Assembly (NCBI GenBank): GCA_002453265.1
Contig: DKGK01000101.1
Span: forward strand, 1-6,811
Direction: 5' to 3'
Length of the DNA: 6,811 nucleotides
Origin: Flavobacteriales bacterium UBA6772
GTDB taxonomy: Bacteria > Bacteroidota > Bacteroidia > Flavobacteriales > UBA7430
The translations under genes and the position numbers were made by a program. The notes under the pieces are model-generated. The model was not told the DNA's origin. It saw only the letters and a list, made by a program, of their open reading frames with translations, and searched no databases. Positions 1-6,541 of this stretch are shown in pieces. The first letter of the stretch is position 1; each line of letters opens with the position of its first letter.

Positions 1-1356
1 ATGTTTGAAAATTTATCAGAGAAACTAGACAAAGCCTTTTCAGTATTAAAAGGTCGCGGAAAAATTACAGAAATTAACGTTGCAGAAACGCTTAAAGAAG
101 TGCGTAAAGCTCTTTTAGACGCCGATGTTAATTATAAAATAGCCAAAGACTTTACTAAAAAAGTAAAGGATAAAGCTTTAGGTCAAGATGTATTAACGTC
201 TCTACAACCAGGGCAGTTAATGATTAAACTCGTAAAAGACGAGTTAACAGAATTAATGGGTTCTCAAGCTTCAGGCATTAACCTCGAAGCTTCTCCTTCA
301 ACAATTCTTATCGCTGGACTTCAAGGATCGGGTAAAACTACTTTTACAGGAAAGTTAGCCTTGTTCTTAAAAACCAAAAAAGCGAAAAATCCTTTATTGG
401 TCGCCTGCGATGTTTATCGTCCTGCTGCAATTAAGCAGCTTGAGATTTTAGCTGAGCAAGTCGGTGTTGAGGTATTTACCAATAAAGAAAGTAAAGACCC
501 TGTAGCTATTGCCAAGGCAGCTATTGCACATGCCAAGCAAAATGGGAACAACGTAATTATAATTGATACTGCAGGTCGTTTAGCAATAGACGAGCAGATG
601 ATGAATGAAATTACAGCGGTAAAAGCTGCTGTAAATCCTCAAGAAACATTATTTGTAGTGGATGCTATGACTGGGCAAGATGCTGTAAATACTGCAAAAG
701 CCTTTAACGATAAGCTTAATTACGACGGTGTAGTACTTACCAAATTAGATGGTGATACACGTGGTGGTGCAGCCTTAACAATTAAATCGGTGGTTAATAA
801 ACCGATTAAATTTGTGGGTATGGGCGAGAAGATGGAGGCATTAGATGTGTTCTATCCTAGTCGTATGGCAGACCGTATTTTGGGTATGGGAGATGTGGTG
901 TCGCTTGTAGAAAAAGCACAGGAACAATTTGATTCTGAGAAAGCACGTCAGCTTCAAAAGAAAATTGCGAAGAATGAATTTGACTTCAACGATTTTGTTG
1001 AGCAGATAGGTCAGATTAAAAAAATGGGTAATGTTAAAGACTTGATGGGTATGATTCCAGGAATGGGAAAAGCCATGAAGGATGTAGATATTGAAGACGA
1101 TGCCTTTAAGCATGTAGAAGCTATGATTGGTTCTATGACTAAAGAGGAACGGACGAATCCTTCTGTATTAAACGGTTCTCGCCGTAATCGTGTAGCTCTT
1201 GGTAGCGGACGTACCGTAAAAGATGTAAACCAACTAATTAAGCAATTCAACGACATGGGTAAAGTTATGAAGATGATGCAAGGTGGTGGAATGAAGAACA
1301 TGATGAAAATGATGGGTAAAGGTGGTGGAATGCCTAATATGCCTCTTGGTAAATAA
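1..1356 (+). CDS. ffh: Signal recognition particle protein Ffh (SRP54 GTPase)
   Basis: Cytoplasmic GTPase of the signal recognition particle. It binds 4.5S/SRP RNA and the hydrophobic signal of nascent membrane proteins and docks with FtsY to deliver ribosomes to the Sec translocon. The 451-residue protein shows an N domain (about 1-90), a G domain (about 100-295) and an M domain (about 300-451). Visible motifs are the P-loop GLQGSGKT (106-113), DVYRPAA (137-143), DTAGR (189-193), TKLDGD (247-252) and GMGEK (273-277). The SRP-RNA binding helix-turn-helix is seen as SRRNRVALGSGRT (393-405). The tail is Met-rich, with 11 Met in residues 416-451, forming the usual flexible signal-sequence groove. 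Length is normal for the family and the MFENLSEKLDKAF start is typical, so the gene is complete although its ATG is the first base of the window and nothing upstream can be seen. folD follows 11 bases downstream. FtsY is the main alternative but lacks a Met-rich M domain. Confidence 0.98.
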   Translation: MFENLSEKLDKAFSVLKGRGKITEINVAETLKEVRKALLDADVNYKIAKDFTKKVKDKALGQDVLTSLQPGQLMIKLVKDELTELMGSQASGINLEASPSTILIAGLQGSGKTTFTGKLALFLKTKKAKNPLLVACDVYRPAAIKQLEILAEQVGVEVFTNKESKDPVAIAKAAIAHAKQNGNNVIIIDTAGRLAIDEQMMNEITAVKAAVNPQETLFVVDAMTGQDAVNTAKAFNDKLNYDGVVLTKLDGDTRGGAALTIKSVVNKPIKFVGMGEKMEALDVFYPSRMADRILGMGDVVSLVEKAQEQFDSEKARQLQKKIAKNEFDFNDFVEQIGQIKKMGNVKDLMGMIPGMGKAMKDVDIEDDAFKHVEAMIGSMTKEERTNPSVLNGSRRNRVALGSGRTVKDVNQLIKQFNDMGKVMKMMQGGGMKNMMKMMGKGGGMPNMPLGK

Positions 1357-1367
1357 AAAAAAAGAAT

Positions 1368-2243
1368 ATGCAGTTATTAGACGGTAAGTTAACAGCCAAC
1401 ACCTTAAAGGATGAGATAGCAATAGAAGTGAATTCTATTATTGCTAAAGGTGGAAAGAAACCTCATTTAGCTGCCATTTTAGTTGGTAGCAATGGTGCCA
1501 GCGAAACCTATGTAAATGCTAAGGTAAAAGCTTGCGATAAAGTAGGATTTGATTCTACTTTAGTACGTTTAGATGCTAATGTATCTGAGGAAATACTTTT
1601 AAACGAGGTTCGTAAAATAAATGAGAACAGTGCTATAGATGGTTTAATCGTTCAGTTGCCACTTCCAAAACATATTTCAGAAAGTAAGGTAACCGAAAAG
1701 ATTGTTCCCGAAAAAGATGTGGATGGTTTTCATCCCATAAATTTAGGGCGAATGATGCTAAATTTACCTTCTTTTTTACCGGCTACTCCAGCAGGTATAT
1801 TAGAGCTTTTAGAGCGTTACGAAATTGAAACTTCAGGCAAGCACTGTGTTGTTATTGGGCGTTCTAATATTGTGGGGTCTCCCATGAGTGTACTAATGGC
1901 TCGAAATACTAAAATTGGTAATTGTACCGTGACTTTAACACACAGTAGAACCACTAACTTAAAAGAGATTTCTCGTACTGCAGATATACTAATTGTAGCC
2001 TTAGGGAAGCCAGAGTTTGTTACGGCAGATATGGTGAAAGAAGGTGCTGTTATTGTGGATGTAGGTATTACGCGTGTAAAGTCTGAGATAACAAAATCAG
2101 GTTGGAAACTAAAAGGTGATGTTGCCTTTGATGAGGTTGCACCTAAATGCTCCTTCATTACGCCTGTTCCTGGTGGTGTAGGTCCCATGACCATTGCGTC
2201 TTTACTGAAAAATACATTGATTTCTGCAAAACAGCGAAAATAA
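1368..2243 (+). CDS. folD: Bifunctional methylenetetrahydrofolate dehydrogenase / methenyltetrahydrofolate cyclohydrolase FolD
   Basis: Cytosolic enzyme that interconverts 5,10-methylene-, 5,10-methenyl- and 10-formyl-tetrahydrofolate, producing NAD(P)H and feeding purine and formyl-Met synthesis. The 291-residue protein is of standard length. Catalytic-domain signatures are TYVNAKVKAC (47-56) with Tyr48 and the expected catalytic Lys52, then DGLIVQLPLP (91-100) with Gln96, and EKDVDGFHP (115-123) with Asp119. Spacing among Lys52, Gln96 and Asp119 equals that of the E. coli catalytic trio. The dinucleotide-binding domain carries VVIGRSNIVGSP (161-172), THSRT (191-195), ILIVALGKP (207-215) and the C-terminal TPVPGGVGPMT (265-275). 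The ATG starts 11 bases after the ffh stop in an A-rich leader without a clear Shine-Dalgarno site, as is common in Bacteroidota; the two genes are probably co-transcribed. A small lysine-rich tail ends the protein. No frameshift or missing motif was seen. Confidence 0.97.
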   Translation: MQLLDGKLTANTLKDEIAIEVNSIIAKGGKKPHLAAILVGSNGASETYVNAKVKACDKVGFDSTLVRLDANVSEEILLNEVRKINENSAIDGLIVQLPLPKHISESKVTEKIVPEKDVDGFHPINLGRMMLNLPSFLPATPAGILELLERYEIETSGKHCVVIGRSNIVGSPMSVLMARNTKIGNCTVTLTHSRTTNLKEISRTADILIVALGKPEFVTADMVKEGAVIVDVGITRVKSEITKSGWKLKGDVAFDEVAPKCSFITPVPGGVGPMTIASLLKNTLISAKQRK

Positions 2244-2379
2244 AAAGAAGCTTAGTTCTCATTTTTTTAAAATTAGAGAATTTCAGAACGTTTCATATAG
2301 AATAATAGGAGATTCCCTCTGGAAATAATAAGTTGAATTTAGATAGTAGCTCTTAAGCAAATGTTTTTTAAAATACTAT

Positions 2380-2411
2380 TTCGCATGCAGTTTTACAAAA
2401 TTGTATATTAG
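2380..2411 (+). promoter_or_regulatory. Candidate Bacteroidota-type promoter for the ybdG-like/GNAT unit
   Basis: The Bacteroidota primary sigma factor recognises TTG near -33 and TAnnTTTG near -7. Upstream of the channel gene, TATATTAG (2404-2411) differs from the -7 consensus at one base, and TTC (2380-2382) differs from TTG at one base. The 21-base spacer is within the usual range. Initiation just downstream would give a leader of roughly 15-20 bases before the ATG at 2434. Both elements are imperfect in very AT-rich DNA, so this is a tentative call. The rest of the 2244-2433 gap holds no gene that I can see. Confidence 0.3.
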
Positions 2412-2433
2412 CAAACTTATTAAGAATTAACTT

Positions 2434-3690
2434 ATGGAAAATAGAATCGATCACTTAGTTTATCAATGGTTAATAGATTTAGGATTGGCAGAAAATATAG
2501 CCAATGGACTACTGTTTATATTCGAACTATTGGTCTTAGTTTTACTTTGTTTTATAGCCGATAAAATAGCCAATAAAATCTTTGTACGTATCGTTACTTC
2601 TGTAGTAAAACGTACCAAATTTGTTTGGGACGATGTCCTTTTAGAAAATAAGGTATTCGATAGATTGGCACATTTAGCGCCTGCCCTTGTTGTTCAAGCT
2701 ACTGCAAGTTTTGTGTTTGAAGACTTTCAGGAATTTATACCATTTGTGAAAAGAATGGCAGATGCTTATATGATTGCAGTGATGTTAATGGTCGCAATTT
2801 CTATTTTTAATACATTAGAACATTACTTTAAACAAACAGAGTCCTTAAAAGATAAGCCAATTGATTCTTATTTTCAGTTAGCCAAACTAATCAGTTATTT
2901 TGTTTTTGGAGTTCTTATAATTGCTAGAGTATTCGATAAGGATCCTCAAGGTATTTTAACTGCAATGGGAGCCCTTACCGCAGTTTCTATGTTGGTATTT
3001 AAAGACACCATTTTAGGTTTTGTTGCTTCTATACAACTTTCGGCTAACGATATGATCAGAGTAGGAGACTGGGTTTCTATGCCTAAATATGGTGCTGATG
3101 GAGATGTGATTAAAATTACTCTTAATACAGTGAAAGTTCAAAATTGGGATAAAACGATTTCTACCATTCCTACTTATTCTTTTGTTTCTGATTCGTTTAA
3201 AAACTGGAGAGGTATGGCAGAAGCGGGTGGACGTAGAATTAATCGATCTATCGTTTTAAAATCTGGTTCTGTACAATTCTGTAATACAGAAATGGTGACT
3301 AAGTTTAAGAACTACGAATTGTTAAAAGATTATTTAGACACCAAAGTTGAGGAGATTAACAAATTTAATGAAAATGGAAACTACGATAAGACTTTCTTAA
3401 TTAACGGCAGGCAGCTAACCAATATTGGAGTATTTAGAGCTTATGCTGAGGCCTATATAAAAAAATCTGATAAAATCCATCCAAACCTTACTTGTATGGT
3501 ATTTCAAACAGAAGGAACTGAATTTGGTGTTCCTATTAAGGTTTATTGTTTTACTAAAACAACTGAGTGGGGAGAATATGAAGATGTTCAATCTGATATT
3601 TTTGATCATTTATATGCCGCTGCACCTGAGTTTGGATTAGAAGTTTTTCAGCATCCTTCTGGAGGTGATTTTGTGAAAATGGTTAATTAG
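2434..3690 (+). CDS. ybdG: YbdG-type mechanosensitive channel of the MscS superfamily
   Basis: Inner-membrane channel expected to open under membrane tension and release solutes on hypo-osmotic shock; E. coli YbdG underlies a miniconductance (MscM) activity. The 418-residue length matches YbdG (about 415). Hydrophobic segments lie near 24-42, 78-96, 110-127 and 148-166. The pore-lining helix region, about 173-203, includes MLVFKDTILGFVASIQLSAND. The MscS beta domain follows with VGDWVSMPKYGADGDV (210-225) and VQNWDKTISTIPT (235-247). YbdG-specific signatures are SFKNWRGM (254-261) and GGRRINRSI (265-273), plus the C-terminal TNIGVFRAY (329-337) and SDIFDHLYA (387-395). These separate it from short MscS proteins. 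No signal peptide is seen; the N-terminus is a short cytoplasm- or periplasm-exposed segment before the first helix. It is 190 bases from folD, hence probably its own unit, and is followed by a GNAT gene after 23 bases. The channel family call is firm; conductance and gating are inferred. Confidence 0.93.
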   Translation: MENRIDHLVYQWLIDLGLAENIANGLLFIFELLVLVLLCFIADKIANKIFVRIVTSVVKRTKFVWDDVLLENKVFDRLAHLAPALVVQATASFVFEDFQEFIPFVKRMADAYMIAVMLMVAISIFNTLEHYFKQTESLKDKPIDSYFQLAKLISYFVFGVLIIARVFDKDPQGILTAMGALTAVSMLVFKDTILGFVASIQLSANDMIRVGDWVSMPKYGADGDVIKITLNTVKVQNWDKTISTIPTYSFVSDSFKNWRGMAEAGGRRINRSIVLKSGSVQFCNTEMVTKFKNYELLKDYLDTKVEEINKFNENGNYDKTFLINGRQLTNIGVFRAYAEAYIKKSDKIHPNLTCMVFQTEGTEFGVPIKVYCFTKTTEWGEYEDVQSDIFDHLYAAAPEFGLEVFQHPSGGDFVKMVN

Positions 3691-3713
3691 TGTTTTGAAT
3701 TTCATAGATTAGA

Positions 3714-4157
3714 ATGATAAAAGTAAAACAAATACAAGCCAAAGAATGTTACTCTATTCGTCAGCAGGTTTTATGGCAACATAAGTCTGTAAATGAATGT
3801 GGAATAGCTATAGATTCTCAAGAAGGAGCTTTTCATTTGGGAGCTTTTCTAAATGATGAATTAGTTTGTATTGGTTCTTTTTTCAAACAAGAGAATCCCC
3901 AATTTAATCAAGCGAAACAATATAGATTACGAGCAATGGCAACTTTACCAATTGCTCAAAAAAAAGGAACTGCTAAATCCTTATTAGAATTTGCAGTTCA
4001 GAAATTAAAAACAGAACATCAAGATTTACTTTGGTGTGATGCTCGAATAATTGCGACTGGCTTTTATAGTAAACTAGGTTTTTCTACAAAAGGTACTTCT
4101 TACGAAATTCCTATTATCGGCACTCATTATTGTATGTATAAATTTTTGCAGAAATAA
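3714..4157 (+). CDS. GNAT family N-acetyltransferase, substrate unknown
   Basis: Small 147-residue cytoplasmic protein with the Gcn5-related acetyltransferase fold, which transfers acetyl from acetyl-CoA to an amine. Motif A is recognisable: the beta-4 strand YRLRAMATLP (70-79) leads into the CoA pyrophosphate loop QKKGTAKSLLEFA (82-94), matching Q/R-x-x-G-x-G/A with Ala in the last place. Motif B is seen as ATGFYSKLGFSTKG (114-127), the usual 'FY..LGF' block. The end, EIPIIGTHYCMYK (131-143), resembles the C-terminus of small GNATs in which a 'P.IG.HY.M' stretch closes the fold. The substrate cannot be read from sequence. The gene starts 23 bases after the channel gene with no clear ribosome binding site and is probably read through from it. 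It ends 15 bases before a hairpin terminator. Length is complete for a single-domain GNAT. Confidence 0.88.
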   Translation: MIKVKQIQAKECYSIRQQVLWQHKSVNECGIAIDSQEGAFHLGAFLNDELVCIGSFFKQENPQFNQAKQYRLRAMATLPIAQKKGTAKSLLEFAVQKLKTEHQDLLWCDARIIATGFYSKLGFSTKGTSYEIPIIGTHYCMYKFLQK

Positions 4158-4172
4158 TTTTAGTTTAATCAA

Positions 4173-4201
4173 AAAAGGCAACCCATTATGGATTGCCTTT
4201 T
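4173..4201. terminator. Bidirectional rho-independent terminator between convergent genes
   Basis: Two 12-base arms (4173-4184 and 4190-4201) flank the loop ATTAT. On the plus strand the stem AAAAGGCAACCC/GGATTGCCTTTT has one C-A mismatch. Read on the minus strand the same position becomes a U-G wobble, so the stem is unbroken and is followed by TTTTTT. On the plus strand the U-run is only four bases. The hairpin lies 15 bases after the GNAT stop and 19 bases after the end of the 3-hydroxybutyryl-CoA dehydrogenase gene read from the other side, exactly where a shared terminator is expected; it should be stronger for the minus-strand unit. Confidence 0.85.
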
Positions 4202-4220
4202 AGAATAATTTAGTTCAATA

Positions 4221-5111
4221 TTACTTTGTAAATTGCTTAGACAGCTTTTTATTTCTAGGACCTTCAGAATAGTCATAAAAACCTTCACCAGATTTTACGC
4301 CTAATTTACCTGCAGTCACCATATTTACCAATAATGGACAAGGAGCGTATTTAGGATTTCCGAAACCGCTGTGTAAAACCTCCATTATAGAAAGACAAAC
4401 ATCTAAACCAATAAAGTCAGCTAAATGAAGTGGACCCATTGGGTGTGCCATTCCTAACATCATCACAGTATCAATTTCTTCTACTCCAGCAACACCTTCA
4501 TAAAGCGTATAAATAGCCTCGTTTATCATAGGCATTAAAATACGATTGGCTACAAATCCAGGGTAATCGTTTACCTCTACAGGAGCTTTTTTTAGGTCTT
4601 TCGACAATTGCATTATCTGAGCAGTAACTTCATCAGAGGTTGCATAACCACGGATAATTTCAACCAATTTCATTACAGGAACAGGATTCATAAAATGCAT
4701 CCCTATAACTTTATCTGGACGCTTTGTAGCGGCTCCAATTTTGGTAATAGAAATAGAAGACGTATTAGAAGCTAGTATAACATGGTCTTCGCAAATCTCA
4801 TCTAGCTGTGTAAAGATTTTTAATTTGATGTCCATGTTTTCTGTAGCTGCCTCAACAACTAAATCTACACCAACAAGCCCATCATTCATAGAGGTGCAAG
4901 TGGTGATATTAGACAAGGTATTTGTTTTGTCTTGATCAGATATTTTTTCTTTCTTAACCATTCGGTCAAGGTTTTTCTCAATTGTACTTATACCTCTATC
5001 AAGAGAGTCTTGAGATATATCGATTAGTGAAACCTCAAAGCCACATTGGGCAAACGTATGTGCAATACCATTTCCCATAGTACCTGCACCAATAATTGCT
5101 ACTTTTTTCAT
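4221..5111 (-). CDS. hbd: 3-hydroxybutyryl-CoA dehydrogenase (3-hydroxyacyl-CoA dehydrogenase family)
   Basis: Soluble enzyme that oxidises (S)-3-hydroxyacyl-CoA, typically 3-hydroxybutyryl-CoA, to 3-oxoacyl-CoA, or the reverse, in beta-oxidation, phenylacetate or butyrate-type metabolism. The 296-residue stand-alone protein has an N-terminal Rossmann domain with GAGTMGNGIA (8-17). Asp31 lies at the end of the second strand, which favours NAD(H) over NADP(H). Active-site positions of the family are all present: Ser118 in SNTSS, His139 in GMHFMNP, Glu151 and Asn189 in PGFVANR. Their spacing matches the characterised human enzyme. The C-terminal dimer domain runs from about 190, with HPMGPLHLADFIGLD (223-237) and GVKSGEGFYDY (271-281). 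A short lysine-rich tail follows. It starts 9 bases after the stop of the sugar transferase gene, with A-rich spacing, so it is probably the last gene of that transcript. PaaH is a plausible alternative name; substrate chain length is not settled by sequence. Confidence 0.95.
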   Translation of the reverse strand: MKKVAIIGAGTMGNGIAHTFAQCGFEVSLIDISQDSLDRGISTIEKNLDRMVKKEKISDQDKTNTLSNITTCTSMNDGLVGVDLVVEAATENMDIKLKIFTQLDEICEDHVILASNTSSISITKIGAATKRPDKVIGMHFMNPVPVMKLVEIIRGYATSDEVTAQIMQLSKDLKKAPVEVNDYPGFVANRILMPMINEAIYTLYEGVAGVEEIDTVMMLGMAHPMGPLHLADFIGLDVCLSIMEVLHSGFGNPKYAPCPLLVNMVTAGKLGVKSGEGFYDYSEGPRNKKLSKQFTK

Positions 5112-5120
5112 TCTTTGTTT

Positions 5121-6539
5121 TTATTTTCCTCTTCCTTGGAAGACAATTTTAAAGGTATAAATCAAAACTTTTAAGTCGTTAAATATCGACATATTTTCTA
5201 TGTAAATAACATCGTATTTCAAACGATCAACCATCTCATCTACTGTACTAGCATAACCAAATTTAACCATTCCCCAAGAAGTAATTCCAGGTTTTACTTT
5301 ATGTATATGTTTATAGTGTGGTGCTTTTACAATTATTTGTTCAGCATAAAACTCACGTTCTGGTCTAGGTCCTACCATAGACATATCACCAATAAGAACA
5401 TTCCAAAATTGAGGTAATTCATCTATTCTATACTGACGCATAATTTTACCCCATTTAGTAATTCGAATATCATCATCTTTAGATAGTTGAGGTCCGAGTT
5501 TTTCGGCATCAACAAACATTGATCTAAACTTTATAATCTTAAACAAACTACCATGAATTCCAATTCTTTCTTGGTAATAGAATACTGGACCTTTAGAACT
5601 TAGTTTTACCAGTGTTATAGCTAATATATAGAGCGGAGCTAGTATGAAAATAGCAGATACCGATACTACGAGATCCAAAACACGTTTTAAAATAAATTGC
5701 CATACAGGCATTAAATCGTGCTTAATTTCTATGAGAGGGACATCAAACATAGATTTCATTTTTACTTTTCCTGCTAGAATATCATAATTGTTTGGTTTTA
5801 CTTTTATAAGAACATTTACGCCTTCTAGTTCGTTAATTATTTCTTCGAGAATGTGATGTTGTTCAGAACGTTCAATAGCGATTAGCACCTCTTCTATAGA
5901 CTCAGATTCAATAATGTTTTTTAACGATTTATAAGAACCCAAATAAGGAATAAATTCTTTCAGTTGATATCCCTTTTCATCCATTCCATTAACAAATCCA
6001 ATAAAGTAATTACCACCAGATTTAGAACTCTCCGTGAGGCTTTTATACATTTCTACAGCACTTTCTGCTCCACCCACAATAAGTGTTTTAAACCCCAATT
6101 CTCTGTTGTGTATTTTATATACTGTTATAGATGTAAATATGAATCTAAATAAATAGGTTATAGAAAAATGGATGCAAAATAAGGTAGCTATAGAGCTATA
6201 GTAGTTTTTATAACTTGGAATTAAATCGTCTAATAAGGCAACAAAAAATATGGTGAGTACTCCAAAAAAACATTGAATTAGTGTTTGACCGAGTTCAATG
6301 AGTCTAGATTTTCGATATACATTTCTATAATAACCAAAAACGCTATAGAGTAAAAGCCAAAATATACTTATTGAAATAATTCCGGTATAGAATCTATTAT
6401 CAAATAAGATTGGAACATCAACTCCAAAAAGCTCTTGTTCTACTACTTGTTTACGGTAAACAAAAAATAAAAGCCATGCAAAAGAAGCCGACAATAAATC
6501 GAGTATTATATATTTTAATTGTTGTAAATGTTTATTCAT
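5121..6539 (-). CDS. Polyprenyl-phosphate sugar-1-phosphate transferase (WbaP-like, initiates polysaccharide assembly)
   Basis: Membrane enzyme that moves a hexose-1-phosphate from a nucleotide sugar to undecaprenyl phosphate, the first step of capsule, exopolysaccharide or O-antigen repeat synthesis. The 472-residue length fits the long WbaP-type architecture. There are four N-terminal hydrophobic helices (about 8-28, 53-70, 86-104, 116-137). A Rossmann-like central domain opens with FKTLIVGGAES (150-160). The catalytic phosphoglycosyl transferase domain (about 282-472) begins with the membrane helix 287-311. Catalytic-domain signatures are FKIIKFRSM (333-341), RIDELPQFWNVL (371-382) containing the Asp373-Glu374 dyad expected to form the phospho-sugar intermediate, GDMSMVGPRPE (384-394) and KPGITSWG (416-423). 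The sugar specificity (galactose, glucose, a diamino sugar) cannot be assigned. Its ATG shares one base with the stop of the upstream gene, and hbd follows 9 bases downstream. No flippase, polymerase or glycosyltransferase gene is seen in the window. Confidence 0.95.
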   Translation of the reverse strand: MNKHLQQLKYIILDLLSASFAWLLFFVYRKQVVEQELFGVDVPILFDNRFYTGIISISIFWLLLYSVFGYYRNVYRKSRLIELGQTLIQCFFGVLTIFFVALLDDLIPSYKNYYSSIATLFCIHFSITYLFRFIFTSITVYKIHNRELGFKTLIVGGAESAVEMYKSLTESSKSGGNYFIGFVNGMDEKGYQLKEFIPYLGSYKSLKNIIESESIEEVLIAIERSEQHHILEEIINELEGVNVLIKVKPNNYDILAGKVKMKSMFDVPLIEIKHDLMPVWQFILKRVLDLVVSVSAIFILAPLYILAITLVKLSSKGPVFYYQERIGIHGSLFKIIKFRSMFVDAEKLGPQLSKDDDIRITKWGKIMRQYRIDELPQFWNVLIGDMSMVGPRPEREFYAEQIIVKAPHYKHIHKVKPGITSWGMVKFGYASTVDEMVDRLKYDVIYIENMSIFNDLKVLIYTFKIVFQGRGK

Positions 6540-6541
6540 TA
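6537..6541 (-). promoter_or_regulatory. TAATG stop/start overlap
   Basis: On the minus strand the stop TAA of the edge gene (6541-6539) and the ATG of the sugar transferase (6539-6537) share one base. This arrangement supports the chosen transferase start, because translation is probably coupled by reinitiation, and it places both genes on one transcript. Confidence 0.8.

Noticed and set aside
1243..1353. Met/Gly-rich repeat-like end of ffh as an expanded repeat
   Set aside because: A Met-rich, Gly-rich tail is normal for the SRP54 M domain; there is no exact DNA tandem repeat.
841..1422. Overlapping minus-strand open frames within and just past ffh
   Set aside because: They are antisense to the conserved M domain of ffh, are low in recognisable motifs, and overlap each other in different frames.
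1817..2194. Open frame of 125 codons on the minus strand inside folD
   Set aside because: It lies entirely antisense to an intact, well-conserved folD and shows no recognisable domain; it is a coding shadow.
2256..2280. Possible terminator after folD: TTCTC and GAGAA arms around a T-rich/A-rich centre
   Set aside because: Only five base pairs form, the interior does not pair in register, and no U-run follows; too weak to call.
2313..2324. TTCC-CTCT-GGAA mini-hairpin in the intergenic gap
   Set aside because: A four-pair stem is expected by chance in this length and has no associated signal.
2383..2388. GCATGC-containing palindrome upstream of the channel gene as an operator
   Set aside because: A six-base palindrome alone is not evidence of a regulator site; no second copy or longer symmetry was seen.
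4741..4935. Plus-strand open frame of 64 codons within the dehydrogenase gene
   Set aside because: It is antisense to the Rossmann domain of an intact hbd; a shadow of the coding strand.
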